Assembly (NCBI GenBank): GCA_027475525.1
Contig: JAMWFC010000051.1
Span: 62,001 to 126,000 of the forward strand
Reading direction: 5' to 3'
DNA: 64,000 nucleotides
From: Macrolepiota albuminosa
Lineage: Eukaryota; Basidiomycota; Agaricomycetes; Agaricales; Agaricaceae
The position numbers and the translations under genes were made by a program. The notes under the pieces were generated by a model that was not told the DNA's origin, made no database searches, and saw only the letters and a list, made by a program, of their open reading frames with translations. The stretch's first letter is position 1, and every line of letters begins with the position of its first letter. Shown piece by piece: positions 1 to 10,714 of the stretch.

Positions 1-2
1 GA

Positions 3-1067
3 CTAGTGAGGGGTCTCCGGGCCTTTCTCCCCATCCTCCTCCCTGCTGGACATTGACGGCCAACCCTGGGGCTCCTCTCCCTCCTGCTCCCCCAAAACGT
101 ATTGCCGCAACGCCTCCTCCATCAGCTGGTCCCAGAATGGGAGCAACTCGCTCTCGTCCAGGACCCTCTCGAACCAGGTCTCCAGTGCTGGGACGTTTCT
201 TTGCCGATGCGCCGAGACCAGCCTCCCCAGCAAGTCCAGCCCATGCTCCACCCCGAAGGTCGCCAGTTCGGGCCGCTGACCCTCCTGCAGGGAGGCCAAT
301 GCCACAGCCACCCCGTCCAGGAGCAGGTGGTGCTCCCGAGCCCAACCTGGAAAATTAGCGTGAAGACACAGGGAAACAGCCGAATCACTTACTCAAGGCT
401 GAGATCCGGGCAATGACCAAGTCCTGCAAGCTCTGAAGGGCCGGCTCTAGATGGCCCGCCTCCTGCTCCAGCCAGGCCTGCAGCGCGTCCCGCTCGGCCT
501 CCAACACCCCCCGCGCGACCCGAACCTCCTGCAGCTCCCGGGCTACCGCCCCCGGTCCTCCTCCACCCACCGCCGAGCCGCTGCCTCCTGCCTCATTGCC
601 TCCTTGCTCCGAGCCAAGGTCATCCGAACCCCCCGCAGTTGCTCGGCCATGACCTGATGGTGGTCGGCCAGCTCTCCCCTCTTCCGCTCGGCCCTGTCCA
701 CGCGCTCCTGCAGCGCCGCCACGTCAGTGCTCAGCAGCCGCCCCAACAAGAGGGAGAACGCCGCCGGGGACAGACGCAGGGGAGGGGGCGAGGAGGGGGC
801 CTCCCAGGAAAGTCGCAGCTGTTTAGAAGGCCTGGGGGAAGGGCTGGGTGACGCCCACCGCTTCCCCTTGTCGACACGACCCCTGCTCGCTCTGGCCTGG
901 GTTGACCGGCACATGATCAAGACCACGGGCCGGCCCCGGCTACCTGCTCCCGCCACCCCCCTCACCCAAGACTCCCTTGCCGGGGCTCCATCCCCCCCAG
1001 AGCCCCCCAGTGCTCCCATCGGCGGCTCGACCACCCAGTCCCTCTCCTCCACCCCCATCCTGCGCGT
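3..1067 (-). pseudogene. Element VI antisense accessory gene, 3' part (rest of exon 3, exon 4)
   Basis: Read on the minus strand, exon 3 resumes at 1063 after the 61.5 kb insertion of element III and runs to 393. A 46 bp intron (392-347, GTAAGT donor, CAG acceptor) leads to exon 4 at 346-3, ending in TAG. Exon 3 encodes a basic Lys/Arg plus Ser-Pro tract (KGKRWASPSPSP) that resembles a nuclear localisation signal. A long charged Glu/Arg/Ala segment follows that looks like a coiled coil. Exon 4 adds a helical, Leu-rich and acidic tail of about 115 residues. The frame is open across this part, but the gene as a whole is dead: it is split by element III and has a TGA in exon 2 (62906-62908). The function is unknown; a nuclear DNA-binding-like role is inferred from the cysteine cluster in the other half. 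Confidence 0.75.
1064..1067. repeat. TSD of element III, left copy (GCGT)
   Basis: The four bases before the element III LTR pair with GCAT at 62595-62598. The single difference is a C-to-T type change at the CpG, read on the other strand. Removing the element and one copy restores the accessory frame of element VI (TRRMGVEERDW), which supports the junction. Confidence 0.8.
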
Positions 1068-1883
1068 TGATGACGCCCAAAGTTTGGTCAGGAACAAATA
1101 TAGTTACAGTGTTACCATACCAATTGCTTGCGTTGGGCGCGCTATAAATGATGTGAGGAGTCCCGGGCAGGTCCCAGAGAATGCACCTATGAAAATGAAA
1201 AAAAGTCGGTAAGGGGGTCGGCAAGCGTAATGCGCTAAGGTAAAGCACCTATGAAGGGAGCGGTAAGTGAACACGGCAACGTGAGTGGCAAGAGCGTGGT
1301 AAGCTTAGTGAAGTTTAAGTGTTGTAAATGCCTGCCGTAGCTGCAAGGCGCAAATAGGTCGAAAGCTAGCAATAGTCTGCAACTGCCGACAAGCGCGACG
1401 TTGCTGACTGTAAATGAAATCTTGAGCGTAAGGGAGGCTAACGAAAGAGGAGCAGGAAACTCTGGTCTATTGTTCAATGTACAAGTCGGTAAGTATTTTT
1501 ATACTACAATGAGTTCACCGTTGCCAGTGGCCAATGACGCCAAAGTGCGGTAAACTAGAAAATTTTATAGGGGTAGCTCCAACAGTTTCAAATCCCTACC
1601 GTCCATTCAAGAACCTTAGCGACGCCAGGCAGCAGATCGTGAAGCTAAACCATCAATCCATCACCCTTCTGTTTGTCAGAGCACCTAAGCAATGTCAGGC
1701 ACCAGATCGAGGCGCTAAGCGGTGTCAGACGCCAAGGTCAAATGCCAAGCTGTCTGTCAGTTTTTGATAAATCATCAGGCTTCTCGCTAAGCGCTGTTGT
1801 CACTGACTGATGCCATCTGTCAGTTGTCATTCTGTCCGCCGTCGGCGCTATCACTGATTGGATCTGCTTCTTGCCATGCACGG
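1068..1883 (-). repeat. Element III 3' LTR, first part (split by element II)
   Basis: On the plus strand it starts TGATGACGCCCAAAG and matches 61668 onwards almost base for base. It is cut at 1883 by element II and resumes at 15788. The joined length (816 + 111 bp) equals that of the right LTR, 927 bp. Confidence 0.93.
1880..1883. repeat. TSD of element II, left copy (ACGG)
   Basis: ACGG precedes the LTR start TGATAGG at 1884 and recurs at 15784-15787 after the right LTR. The uninterrupted sequence in the right LTR of element III (about 62478) reads CACGGCCGTCAAATATTG, which confirms the target. Confidence 0.9.
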
Positions 1884-2926
1884 TGATAGGCTTCTACTCG
1901 GACTGAGCGCATCAAGGGACATTATAGGCCGACCAACACTTGACACACTAGAGACTCTAGCGACCAGCATTGGGTACAGAGCAGCCCTAGCGTGGGCGCT
2001 CTATGGCAAGACTTATCCATTCATCTCAATCACCAGTATCAGCCCCTCAGCGCCCTCCACCCAGTTACTTTGAAGACCAAGAAGACTCAGAACTCTTAGC
2101 GCTAGCATAACGGCGGGAGGTGACTCTGACCAAACCCCGATCAGTACTGAAAGGAGTTAGCAATTGGCGCTGTCAATCACCGAGGCATCTCAATCAGAAG
2201 TCTAAAAGGATCAATGGCGACGAGACAGGATACATGCAGACCCAACATTTAAATCTATCAAAGAATGGTACAATGTTTAGCGCCGGAATTAGCGCTTATG
2301 GCGTCTGTCGAGGATTCCCCGACCATACCCCGGGATGGCATGGCCAATTAAATTACATCAAAAAGTGAGCAAACTCGTACCACTTCTAAGTAGTTTTCGA
2401 GTTGCCGTTGGTCGCCGTCACCCATGTGCTGCAGGTCGCCGTTGACAGGTGGCAGTTAGCTACAGTCACGAAGAGAGGCGCTAATTGGTAGCACCGTCAA
2501 TGGACTTATTTTGGAAATAATGTAGCGCATAGTATAAAAACTAGCTACTTGCCATGTATATAACAACGAATCGTAACCTCTTGAGCACCGAGTTACACTT
2601 AGCGTTCAAATTGCACTAGCGTTGCCTGACTTTGTCACCAAGTTTGGCGCTAGCTTTGTCTATCTCGTCTTCGTTGTTTACGGTGCCACCTATGGGCACG
2701 CTACGCTGCGCTATTCGTTTATTTCTCTATAACTTCTCCTAAACTACGACGCTTACCACTTGCTAGGTAGCACCCGAGGCGCTATCGTCTAGCGCATCGC
2801 CCTATCACCTCTGCTCGAGCACACCGGGACCCTGCCGGGACTCCTCACAAACCCGTACGCCAGGCGCTGGAGACGGCGTTGTACTGCGTATACGTCCAGC
2901 GCACCCAACCACAGTTGGCGTCATCA
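1884..2926 (+). repeat. Element II 5' LTR (family B)
   Basis: It starts TGATAGGCTTCTACTCGG and ends GTTGGCGTCATCA, giving short inverted TGAT/ATCA ends. It matches 14665-15783 in the same orientation and the element V LTRs more distantly in reverse. Its last bases are followed directly by the primer-binding site. Confidence 0.95.
2533..2540 (+). promoter_or_regulatory. TATA box in element II 5' LTR
   Basis: TATAAAAA stands about 390 bp before the LTR end. The same box recurs in the 3' LTR, and a TATATAAA variant lies at the matching place of the element V LTRs. Transcription of the element would start about 30 bp downstream; this start site is inferred. Confidence 0.55.
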
Positions 2927-2929
2927 TTT

Positions 2930-2951
2930 TGGAGCCCACCGCGAGGGGTTC
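2930..2951 (+). promoter_or_regulatory. tRNA-type primer-binding site of element II
   Basis: Three bases after the LTR, TGGAGCCCACCGCGAGGGG continues into TTC. Its complement has the layout of a tRNA 3' end: T-arm GAACCCC, then an acceptor strand, then CCA. The first 17-18 bases recur after the 5' LTRs of elements I and V, and with one change in III. Which tRNA it is cannot be told without the host tRNA set. Confidence 0.75.
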
Positions 2952-3317
2952 TATTAAGGCAGAATTCCGCTGGAAACTCAAGCCCAGCGACAGCGCCGCC
3001 TCCTATTGGAGAGCGCGTTTGAACAAACATTAACTGAGTCACCACACTTACCAGGCGCGCTACCGAGGCAGACTTTAGATCAGGAACTTGAAGCCGCTCC
3101 AGATAGCTTGGCTGAAAGCTTCTTCCCGTTTTCCCGACCATTCGAATACTTAGCAGGTGAAAACCATACACCGCTTACTCCTTTGGAAGAGCTGTCTAGG
3201 TCATTATCGCCAGAACCTAGCGACTCCGAATTACTCAAGCCAGTACCGACTACGACCACGCCAAGCGAAACTACCACTAACACTACTATTCCCACCACGA
3301 CATTGACGCCAGCTAGT
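2952..3317 (+). other. Element II gag leader, open without an ATG
   Basis: This stretch before the first gag ATG is open in the gag frame from just after a TAA at about 2953. It encodes a peptide conserved in elements V, I and III (ETQAQRQRRLLLES here, ETRLQRRRRLLDQS in I; PGALP and QEL further on). No ATG is in frame, so translation would need a non-AUG start, for example CTG or the TTG at 3006, or a splice. See the findings. Confidence 0.5.
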
Positions 3318-5679
3318 ATGGAGCAGGCAAACATACCACGTATGCCACCAAGAAGCCACTTCTCGTCACCAAAATGGGACGAGACGAAACCTTGCGAGCT
3401 AACACAGTATTTCCAAGAATTGGAATATTTATTACGCGACTGCCGAGTCACCGACAATACACAAATGAAAGAATACGCCGCCAGATATGTTTCCTACGAT
3501 ACCGCGGAATCCTGGACAGGACTGGATGAGTTTCAAGGATTAACACGAGATGCGGTGCCAAGGTCGTTTACCTATGAGGAATGGAAAAAGGCGATCATTA
3601 AACTGTATCCGGGCGCTGAAGAATCCACGCACTATACCGTCCTTGAAATCCAGAAACTGGTACAGGATACCTTTGCAACAGGCATTTATACGCTAGGCAC
3701 GCTATCTACTTATTATCGAGATTTCCAGCGAATTGCAAGATGGCTAGTACAGAACGGCAAACTCTACAGGAACGAGGAGCGGCACTTGTTTCAACAAGGC
3801 ATTCCAACATCACTATGGACCCGTATAGCTCGTCGCCTAGAAATTCTTAAGTCCAACCACCACCCTGAGGAACCCTACAATATAGAAGACGTTTTTGAAG
3901 CAGGTAAATGGATACTGAAAGGCACGGATACTGGCATCCCCTTCCAGCGACCCTCTAGTACTGATAACGGAGGAAAGGCGCCACCTGTTGCGGCGCCAGC
4001 ACCTAGCGCGACTAACAATCAGGGAGGTTTTGTCAAGAAGGAGGATCTGGAAAACGCAGTCAACACGGCCGTCGCAAATGTTATGAGCAAATTGGAAACG
4101 TTAATCTCGACTAGCCTTAATGCGCCACGAGGTAATATGCAATCCGGCCCTTGTCACTTCTGTGGTGAGGCAGGACATACGATGACTCGCGGACGCTGCG
4201 CTATCCTCGAACAATATCTACGCCAAGGAAGAGCGCGCCGAGGCGCCGATGGGAAAATAGTCCTACCCTCCGGCGCTAACATCCCTCTATATCCTGAGCA
4301 CCGAACCTTCCAGGGACGAATTGATGAATGGCACCGACGTAACCCTGGGAACTTAGCGACGGGCAATCTCAATAGTACGGCCGCAACAGAGGCAGAAACA
4401 ACTCCACAACAGGCGCTAATCCATGAAGTACTCCAGCTTAACGCTGTTAGCGAGCGACCGACGTTGTCACGAGAGGAGAGGATCAAGACGTTGGAAAGGG
4501 AGCTAAAGTCGCTAAAGAATCAGGTTTTCGATGGTGTCGAGATTAAAAAGAGCAAGCAACTGTTGAAAGACTATAGACCCTCAGGCGCTACGTCAGATCC
4601 AGCACCCGCAAAGCCTTTGAATCCCAGCATCAACGACGACACACCTGATACGGCCAAAGCATCAGTTAGCACGGAACCGCCACTACACCCGTATTCAGGA
4701 CTTGCCGGTAACTATGCTCCGCCTATCAATCAAAACTTTGGGGCGCCAGACAAGCCAGCAGGAGGCTACCGACCAACGGCACCAATCTACAACATAGAAA
4801 AATCTAAGCAAGTATTCGATTGTATTATGAAAAGTCAAGTCACAATGTCGGTAGGGGAGCTATGCAGTGTGGCGCCAGACGTCAGGAATCAGATGTGTGT
4901 ATTATGAAAAGTCAAGTCACAATGTCGGTAGGGGAGCTATGCAGTGTGGCGCCAGACGTCAGGAATCAGATGTGTACAGCGGTTACCCCTCGACGAAATG
5001 TAGCTAACAATGTAACGGCGGTGGACGAATGCGACGACGCGTTACCTGGATTCGCGTACATAACAGAGACGGTTGCATCGGAAATCAAAGAAGAGGCCGC
5101 GCCACCCAAAGAAGCTACGTCCATTGACCCAGTTGAAACCTACCTTGAGTCGCTAAGATCTAGCGACGATCCCGCCGTCCTCACTGTAGCTCAAGACTCT
5201 CACGCAATTCGCTCGATTATGTTGACAGTTGATGGAAAAAGCAAGATAGAATCTATCGTGGACAGCGGATCACAAATTATTTCAATGGCTGCCGACGTCG
5301 CTAACGAGCTTGGCATCATTTACGACCTACCATCATTCTTAATATGCAAAGCGCTAACGGCACTATTGATCGATCCTTGGAAATGGCTCGTAACGTGCCA
5401 TGCGCTGTTGGCGATCTTACGTTTTACCTTCAAATACACATTCTTAGATCGCCTGCGTACGACTTATTATTAGGAAGGCCCTTCGACGTCTTAGCCCGAT
5501 CAGTAGTCAAGACGACGTCTGAAGACGAAACGACGCTAACTATTAGCGACCCTAACTCGGGCGTCAGAAGAACGGTACCAACGTTTCCACGGGGGAAATT
5601 CCAGAAACCGGGACCGAGAAAGCGACCTTACGTTAGCGACGACCCTTGCGAGTGTTTTCCGGCGCCATCGAGGAGATGA
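3318..5679 (+). pseudogene. gag: Element II gag-protease
   Basis: It encodes the nucleocapsid/capsid polyprotein followed by an aspartic protease. The ATG at 3318 (MEQ...) is chosen because elements I and III start at the same place. The capsid-like region lies at about 3380-3990. A zinc knuckle at 4152-4199 has spacing CX2CX4HX6C, two residues longer than the usual CX2CX4HX4C. The protease DSG is at 5261-5269. Two breaks are seen. One is the 77 bp tandem artefact at 4821-4975. The other is a one-base deletion near 5328, where element V keeps the frame. The gag stop at 5677-5679 overlaps the pol ATG. It is labelled a pseudogene because of the deletion; the 77 bp break is probably not real. 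Confidence 0.85.
4821..4975. repeat. 77 bp tandem artefact 1
   Basis: Two identical adjacent copies, period 77, in gag of element II; shifts the frame. Confidence 0.9.
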
Positions 5680-6105
5680 GTGATGAGGATCATGGAGATG
5701 AAGCGCTTATCTTGGACTATAACCATCGGACTGGGCAAGTAAACTTTATATCACATACCTCTTTAGCCCATGAAATCTTGAATTCTTCCTCGTCGCTTAC
5801 TAGCAAAGCGTTATCCTACTTATACCTCACTGCGTCAGATATTACTGAAAACCTTTCAACAGACACTTATTTCGTTTCTACTCCCGACTCTAAAGAACCT
5901 TTGATATCAGGTTTCGCTAGAAACCATGACTCTATTTATAATATGTTTGCTAACAATAGTACCCCTAAGCGCAAAGGGGTTCAGGTCAAGAAGAAATATA
6001 AACCCGTAGCGCTTAAAACAAAACCGGTAGCAAGCGCCGTACCCGAGGAATTTCGCATCGAAAGAAAAATAATGGGCGACCCTTTGGCTACCCTGCCAAA
6101 ACTCG

Positions 6106-6262
6106 ACCCAAATCCACCACCCTTCGAACCAACAGGACGATTTACAGAAGAACGAAAGGCGCTATTTCTTAGCGCCCACGATACCCAAATCCACCACCCT
6201 TCGAACCAACAGGACGATTTACAGAAGAACGAAAGGCGCTATTTCTTAGCGCCCACGATACC
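6106..6262. repeat. 77 bp tandem artefact 2
   Basis: Period 77, in pol of element II before RT; shifts the frame. Confidence 0.9.
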
Positions 6263-6765
6263 GGCTTCCTCTCGACGGAGGAAATGAACGTATTAGTCAA
6301 CATCATGCAAAAACAGAATGAGGCTTTCGCATGGGAGGACTCAGAACGCGGTAAACTTAAAACTGACTTCTTTCCACCAGTGGTTATACCGACAATACCG
6401 CACGTACCCTGGACTGAGCATAACCGACCCATACCCCCGGGCATCGAAGCCGAAGTCTGTCAAATTATTCGCTCCAAGATAGCGGCAGGTGTATACGAGC
6501 CTTCTAATTCGGCCTACCGCTCAAGATGGTTCTGCGTACTAAAGAAAAACGGGAAGCTACGTATAGTTCACAGCTTAGAACCGCTAAACAAAGTCACCAT
6601 TCGTCATTCAGGGGTACCACCATTTCCCGATCACGTCGCTGAATCTTTCGCGGGACAAATATGTGGCGCTACCCTGGATTTATACGTGGGCTATGACAAG
6701 CGCTTAATCCATCCTTCCTCTCGCGACTTGACGACATTTCAAACACCGTTTGGGGCGCTACGACC

Positions 6766-6919
6766 AGTCACACTTCCTATGGGATGGACAAACTCGGTAC
6801 CGATATTTCACGACGATATTACGTTTATCCTACAGCCTGAAAAGTCACACTTCCTATGGGATGGACAAACTCGGTACCGATATTTCACGACGATATTACG
6901 TTTATCCTACAGCCTGAAA
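6766..6919. repeat. 77 bp tandem artefact 3
   Basis: Period 77, exactly two units, in RT of element II; shifts the frame. Confidence 0.9.
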
Positions 6920-9528
6920 TACCCCACCATGTGCTCAGCTTCATAGACGACGTAGGAATTAAAGGCCCGAAGGATTGGCGATTGGTAGATGGCAAGCCTG
7001 AAGTTCACCCGGAAAATCCTAATATTCGTATGGCGCTATGGGACTTCTTTCAACTGGTTAACCGAGTACTTCAGCGCATGAAGTATTGTGGCGGGACGTT
7101 TTCAGGGCACAAGCTCGTTCTTTGTGCGCCGCAGTTTAAAATTTTGGGGCACGTTTGCACGCCAGAAGGCAGGATTCCAGAAAAGAGCCGATTAGCGCTG
7201 TTGGAGAAATGGGGGGTCTGTCATAACCTCTCGGAAGTTCGCGCGTTCTTGGGCACTGTAGGGGTGCTGCGCATGTTCATACACCATTTTTCACATCGCG
7301 CAAACACCCTTAATTGCCTAACCCGTTCAGGGGTCCCCTTTGAATTCGGACCTGATCAAATCAATGCCCAGAAGGACTTAGTAAAGGCGCTACAGGAAGC
7401 GAAGCCATTGGTACCCATTGACTATACTACCGCCGATCCCGTTATACTTGCCGTTGACACTTCCTATATCGCCGTTGGCTTCTTCTTATGCCAGTGTGAT
7501 AGCGCGAACTGGAAAATCAGGCGCTACAATTGCTTCGGATCGATTACCCTTAACAACCGAGAATCGCGCTACAGTCAGCCCAAGCTAGAGTTATATGGCT
7601 TGTTTCGATCGTTTCAGGCGTTGCGCATGTACCTCATTGGGGTACGGAATCTGATTGTCGAAGTCGACGCACGATACATCAAAGGAATGCTTCAGAACCC
7701 TGATATTCAACCTTCGGCCAGTATGAACCGCTGGGTAGTAGCGATATTAATGTTTCACTTCGAGTTAGTACACGTCAGAAGTGCATTCCACGGGCCGGAC
7801 GGATTATCTAGGCGACCCAGACAACCGGAAGATGAAGCGCTAGACGATAGCGACAACAATGTATTTGACGACTGGATTGATCGATTGCATGGTTTCATGC
7901 ATATCATTCAGTTGCCTATTCCGGTGCTTCGCGAAGACCAACCAGTTTCAAATTGGCTTCACCCTATTGTTCCGTACCAGCCCCGACCATATCAGGCTTC
8001 ATCAACTTTTTACACGGCCAGTATCTATAACGTCGCTAAGCCGTCTAACGATCTAAAGATAGTCGAGGAACCAAGACCCTTGCGAGAAGACAGTCAGAAC
8101 CTGCCATATTCGGCGGTACCTCGAAGCGCCAAAGCTAAGTCAGAAGATCAGCGAGTGGACCAGGTTAGGAAGTGGCTACAGGATTTGCGACGACCATCAG
8201 ACCTTACGGATACGGAATACGCCACCTTCATTCGATATGCGACGACTTTCTTTATAGTGGAAAACCGACTTTGGCGACGAAATAGAGATGGCGCCCATAA
8301 ACTAGTAATTAAACCGGATAATCGAGTTAGGATTCTACGCGCTATGCATGATGACTTGGGACACCGAGGACTCTATGCAACAAGGGCGAACCTTTTGGAG
8401 CGCTTTTGGTGGCCGCAAGTTAGCGCCGATATTGCGTGGTATATTCGCACTTGTCATCTCTGTCAAATCCAGCAGACACGTCAGGTTCTAATTCCCCCAA
8501 CAGTAGCGACTCCAGCGCCGTTATTTGGAAAAATATATATCAACACCATGCACATGCCCAAGTCGGGGCGCTACAAGTATATCATTCAAGGAAGGTGTTC
8601 CTTGGTACATTGGCCAGAGTTCCGTATGCTCCAGCGGGAAAATACAGACGCTATAGCTAAGTGGCTCTTTGAGGACGTTATCTGCCGATGGGGAGCCCTT
8701 CACGAGATCGTCACAGACAATGGAGCGCCAATAGTCAAGGCGCTCACTTATCTTGCCAAGAGATACAACATACAACACATCCAAGTCTCAGGATACAATA
8801 AACGTGCTAATGGAATCATAGAGAGGCCTCATTTCGATGTTCGACAAGCGCTATTCAAGGCGGTCGACAGTGACGAAAGTTGCTGGAGTGAGGCGACTTA
8901 TTCGGTCTTCTGGTCGGAACGGGTTACCGTACGAAAGAGGATGGGCTGCTCTCCCTACTATGCGGCGACTGGCACCCACCCCTTGCTACCTGCGGACATG
9001 GTGGAAGCGACGTATTTACAACCCCCACCGAACTCAATACTATCCTCTACCAACATGATCGCTAGACGCGCTATAGACTTACAACGACGCATGGAGGATC
9101 TCGAGCGCTTACACGAGGTAGTATTTCAGGCTAGACGACAAGCTGCGCTACGATTTGAGACCGAGCATAGCGCCACGATCCGAGACTACAACTTCACAAC
9201 TGGCGCCCTAGTACTAATGCGCAACTCCAAGATCGAGGTTACCCATAACAAAAAGATGCGGCCTCGGTACCTGGGACCCCTAATAGTGGTTTCCCGCAAT
9301 AGGGGAGGCGCATACGTATTCTGCGAGTTGGATGGCTCAGTTTTGCATCGACCAGTAGCGGCGTTCCAACTCATTCCCTACTTGGCACGTGAACACATTT
9401 CATTACCTTTATCGGTGCTGGACATTAACACTGCTAAACTTCAAGAGCTAGAGGAGACCGAACTTGTGGACGATGACGAAGTCGCACCAGAAGAAGAAAT
9501 CGATCAGTAATAGGACCCGAAGGGGAAG

Positions 9529-9547
9529 GGCGCTAGACCTTAGCGCC
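9529..9547. terminator. Hairpin between the convergent pol and accessory 3 genes of element II
   Basis: GGCGCTAGACCTTAGCGCC forms a 7 bp stem with a 5-base loop just after the pol stop and before the end of the antisense gene. A similar but stronger hairpin stands at the same place in element V (49481-49499). A role in 3' end formation is inferred. Confidence 0.4.
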
Positions 9548-9637
9548 TTGCACCTCACTTATGAAAGGAACAACAATGCATAGGATTTCATACTATACAG
9601 GACTCTGGAACTGGCAATAATTGATCTACGGGCTACT

Positions 9638-10383
9638 TTACGTTCTATGGCGAGGACCCCTAACAAATCCCTCAGAGCGCTGGAGGTGCTGTCTGCGGCG
9701 GAGATGCGCAGGAGAAGGAGGCGGTGCAGGGGGGAGAATAGGCGACGGAGTAGAGGGAAAGGTCCCCGGAGGAAAGGTGGAGAAGCCGGGAGGAGACTCA
9801 TTTATGGGGGCAGGCAGCGCCCCAGCTCCGAAGCGAGGAGCTAGAGGCGTAAACGGTATGATGACGCGCTGAAGCGTGGCGGCACGAACTTCGTCGTCAA
9901 TGCTCCGAAGCGAGGAGCTAGAGGCGTAAACGGTATGATGACGCGCTGAAGCGTGGCGGCACGAACTTCGTCGTCAATCAGGTCTGGCAAGGGCAACCAC
10001 TTCAAAGTCTGAAGCTGGGGGTCAGCAAACCTGAACATAGGAGCGGGAAAAGAAGAGGAACTAACAACATTATCTGTTTCGAGGAGTAGGTACTCCAAGC
10101 TTTTTGTGCTACCCGAAATAGGAGGCTGGAAGGACACGTAAGAAGGTAATGGATCACCCTGACGGTAGAAACTTACCGCGTTGGGATGCTGTTCGGACTC
10201 TACGAGCCACTCCTGGGCCATAGCCAGAAGTAACTGGTAGCACCGAATCAGGGTAAGGATGTTCCCGTTGTGGTGTCGGATACCGCCTGGGGGCAGCTGA
10301 GCAAAGAACATCTCGAGGCGATCTAAAACCTCGGGACGAGGGACGGAGGTGATGTCTTCAAGAAAGAAAGAGGGAGTAGGCAT
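9638..10383 (-). pseudogene. Element II antisense accessory gene 3
   Basis: ATG at 10383 on the minus strand. The N-terminal helical domain (PEVLDRLEMFFAQLPPGG ... CYQLLLAMAQEW) resembles those of accessory proteins 1 and 2 and is homologous to element V 48712-49374. A GTAAGT donor follows NA codons at about 10176, and a CAG acceptor lies about 50 bp on. A second GTTAGT donor/CAG acceptor pair near 10060 matches the intron of the element V copy. The C-terminal part is Pro-rich and then Arg-rich (RRRQHLQRSEG), ending at TAA 9638-9640. The 77 bp artefact at 9825-9978 lies inside. Function unknown; no known domain is recognised. Confidence 0.55.
9825..9978. repeat. 77 bp tandem artefact 4
   Basis: Period 77, in accessory gene 3 of element II. 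Confidence 0.9.
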
Positions 10384-10714
10384 TCCGAAGAGCTTAACAA
10401 CGCTAGGCCTGGAAATCTCAGATATATACCTAGCGACATTATGCAGGGTCGAAGGGACTTAGGAAACAGAACTTATGCGGCACCATCACGAGGACGCGAC
10501 AACAACGATATATTTCATATAACTACGGCAGGGACTTAGGAAACAGAACTTATGCGGCACCATCACGAGGACGCGACAACAACGATATATTTCATATAAC
10601 TACGGCAGAAGAAGCAAAAAGCTGGGAATATGTTAGGCCGGTGGTGCTGCGAAGAAGATGGGATCGCCTCACTCAAACAATAGGGGGGGGGGAAGAAAAA
10701 CAACACGCAACAGG
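10384..10714. other. Gap between accessory genes 3 and 2 of element II
   Basis: About 330 bp with no coding signal. It holds one 77 bp artefact (10453-10608) and a G9 run near 10683. It should contain the promoter of accessory gene 3, but no clear TATA box was found. Confidence 0.5.
10453..10608. repeat. 77 bp tandem artefact 5
   Basis: Period 77, intergenic in element II. Confidence 0.9.

Larger units (their letters stand above)
1..1067 (+). mobile_element. Element VI, family C chromovirus, left remnant
   Basis: This is the part of the outermost retrotransposon left of element III. It is recognised because its minus-strand coding sequence continues in frame at 62595-63358 and is homologous to the antisense gene of element IV at 41089-42608. 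The element's gag-pol would lie upstream of base 1, outside the window. Its sense is inferred from the 3' LTR at 63486, which has the same orientation as the LTRs of element IV. The boundary with element III is marked by the target duplication GCGT at 1064-1067, which reads GCAT at 62595-62598. Confidence 0.85.
5676..9510 (+). pseudogene. pol: Element II pol: RT, RNase H, integrase
   Basis: The pol frame is -1 relative to gag. It opens at 5646 and has its first ATG at 5676, sharing ATGA with the gag stop. RT carries FIDD in place of YxDD (about 6940-6955). RNase H has the AVDTS and VEVDARYIKG motifs. Integrase has the HHCC finger (HDDLGHRG, CHLC), then TDNGAP and NGIIERPH. The first catalytic Asp of the integrase core is Asn here (codon AAC 8542-8544, YINTMHMP), while elements I and V keep Asp, so integration activity is probably lost. 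Two 77 bp artefacts (6106-6262, 6766-6919) interrupt the frame. From 6856 to 9510 it is open. The C-terminus is acidic. Confidence 0.9.

Noticed and set aside
1534..2368. Small plus-strand open frames in LTRs that recur in several copies
   Set aside because: They recur because the LTRs recur; they are short, differ by frameshifts between copies and show no coding pattern.
3080..3457. Minus-strand open frames over the gag of element II and similar shadows in pol
   Set aside because: They overlap conserved gag-pol codons on the other strand, and have no counterpart signals such as introns or a promoter.
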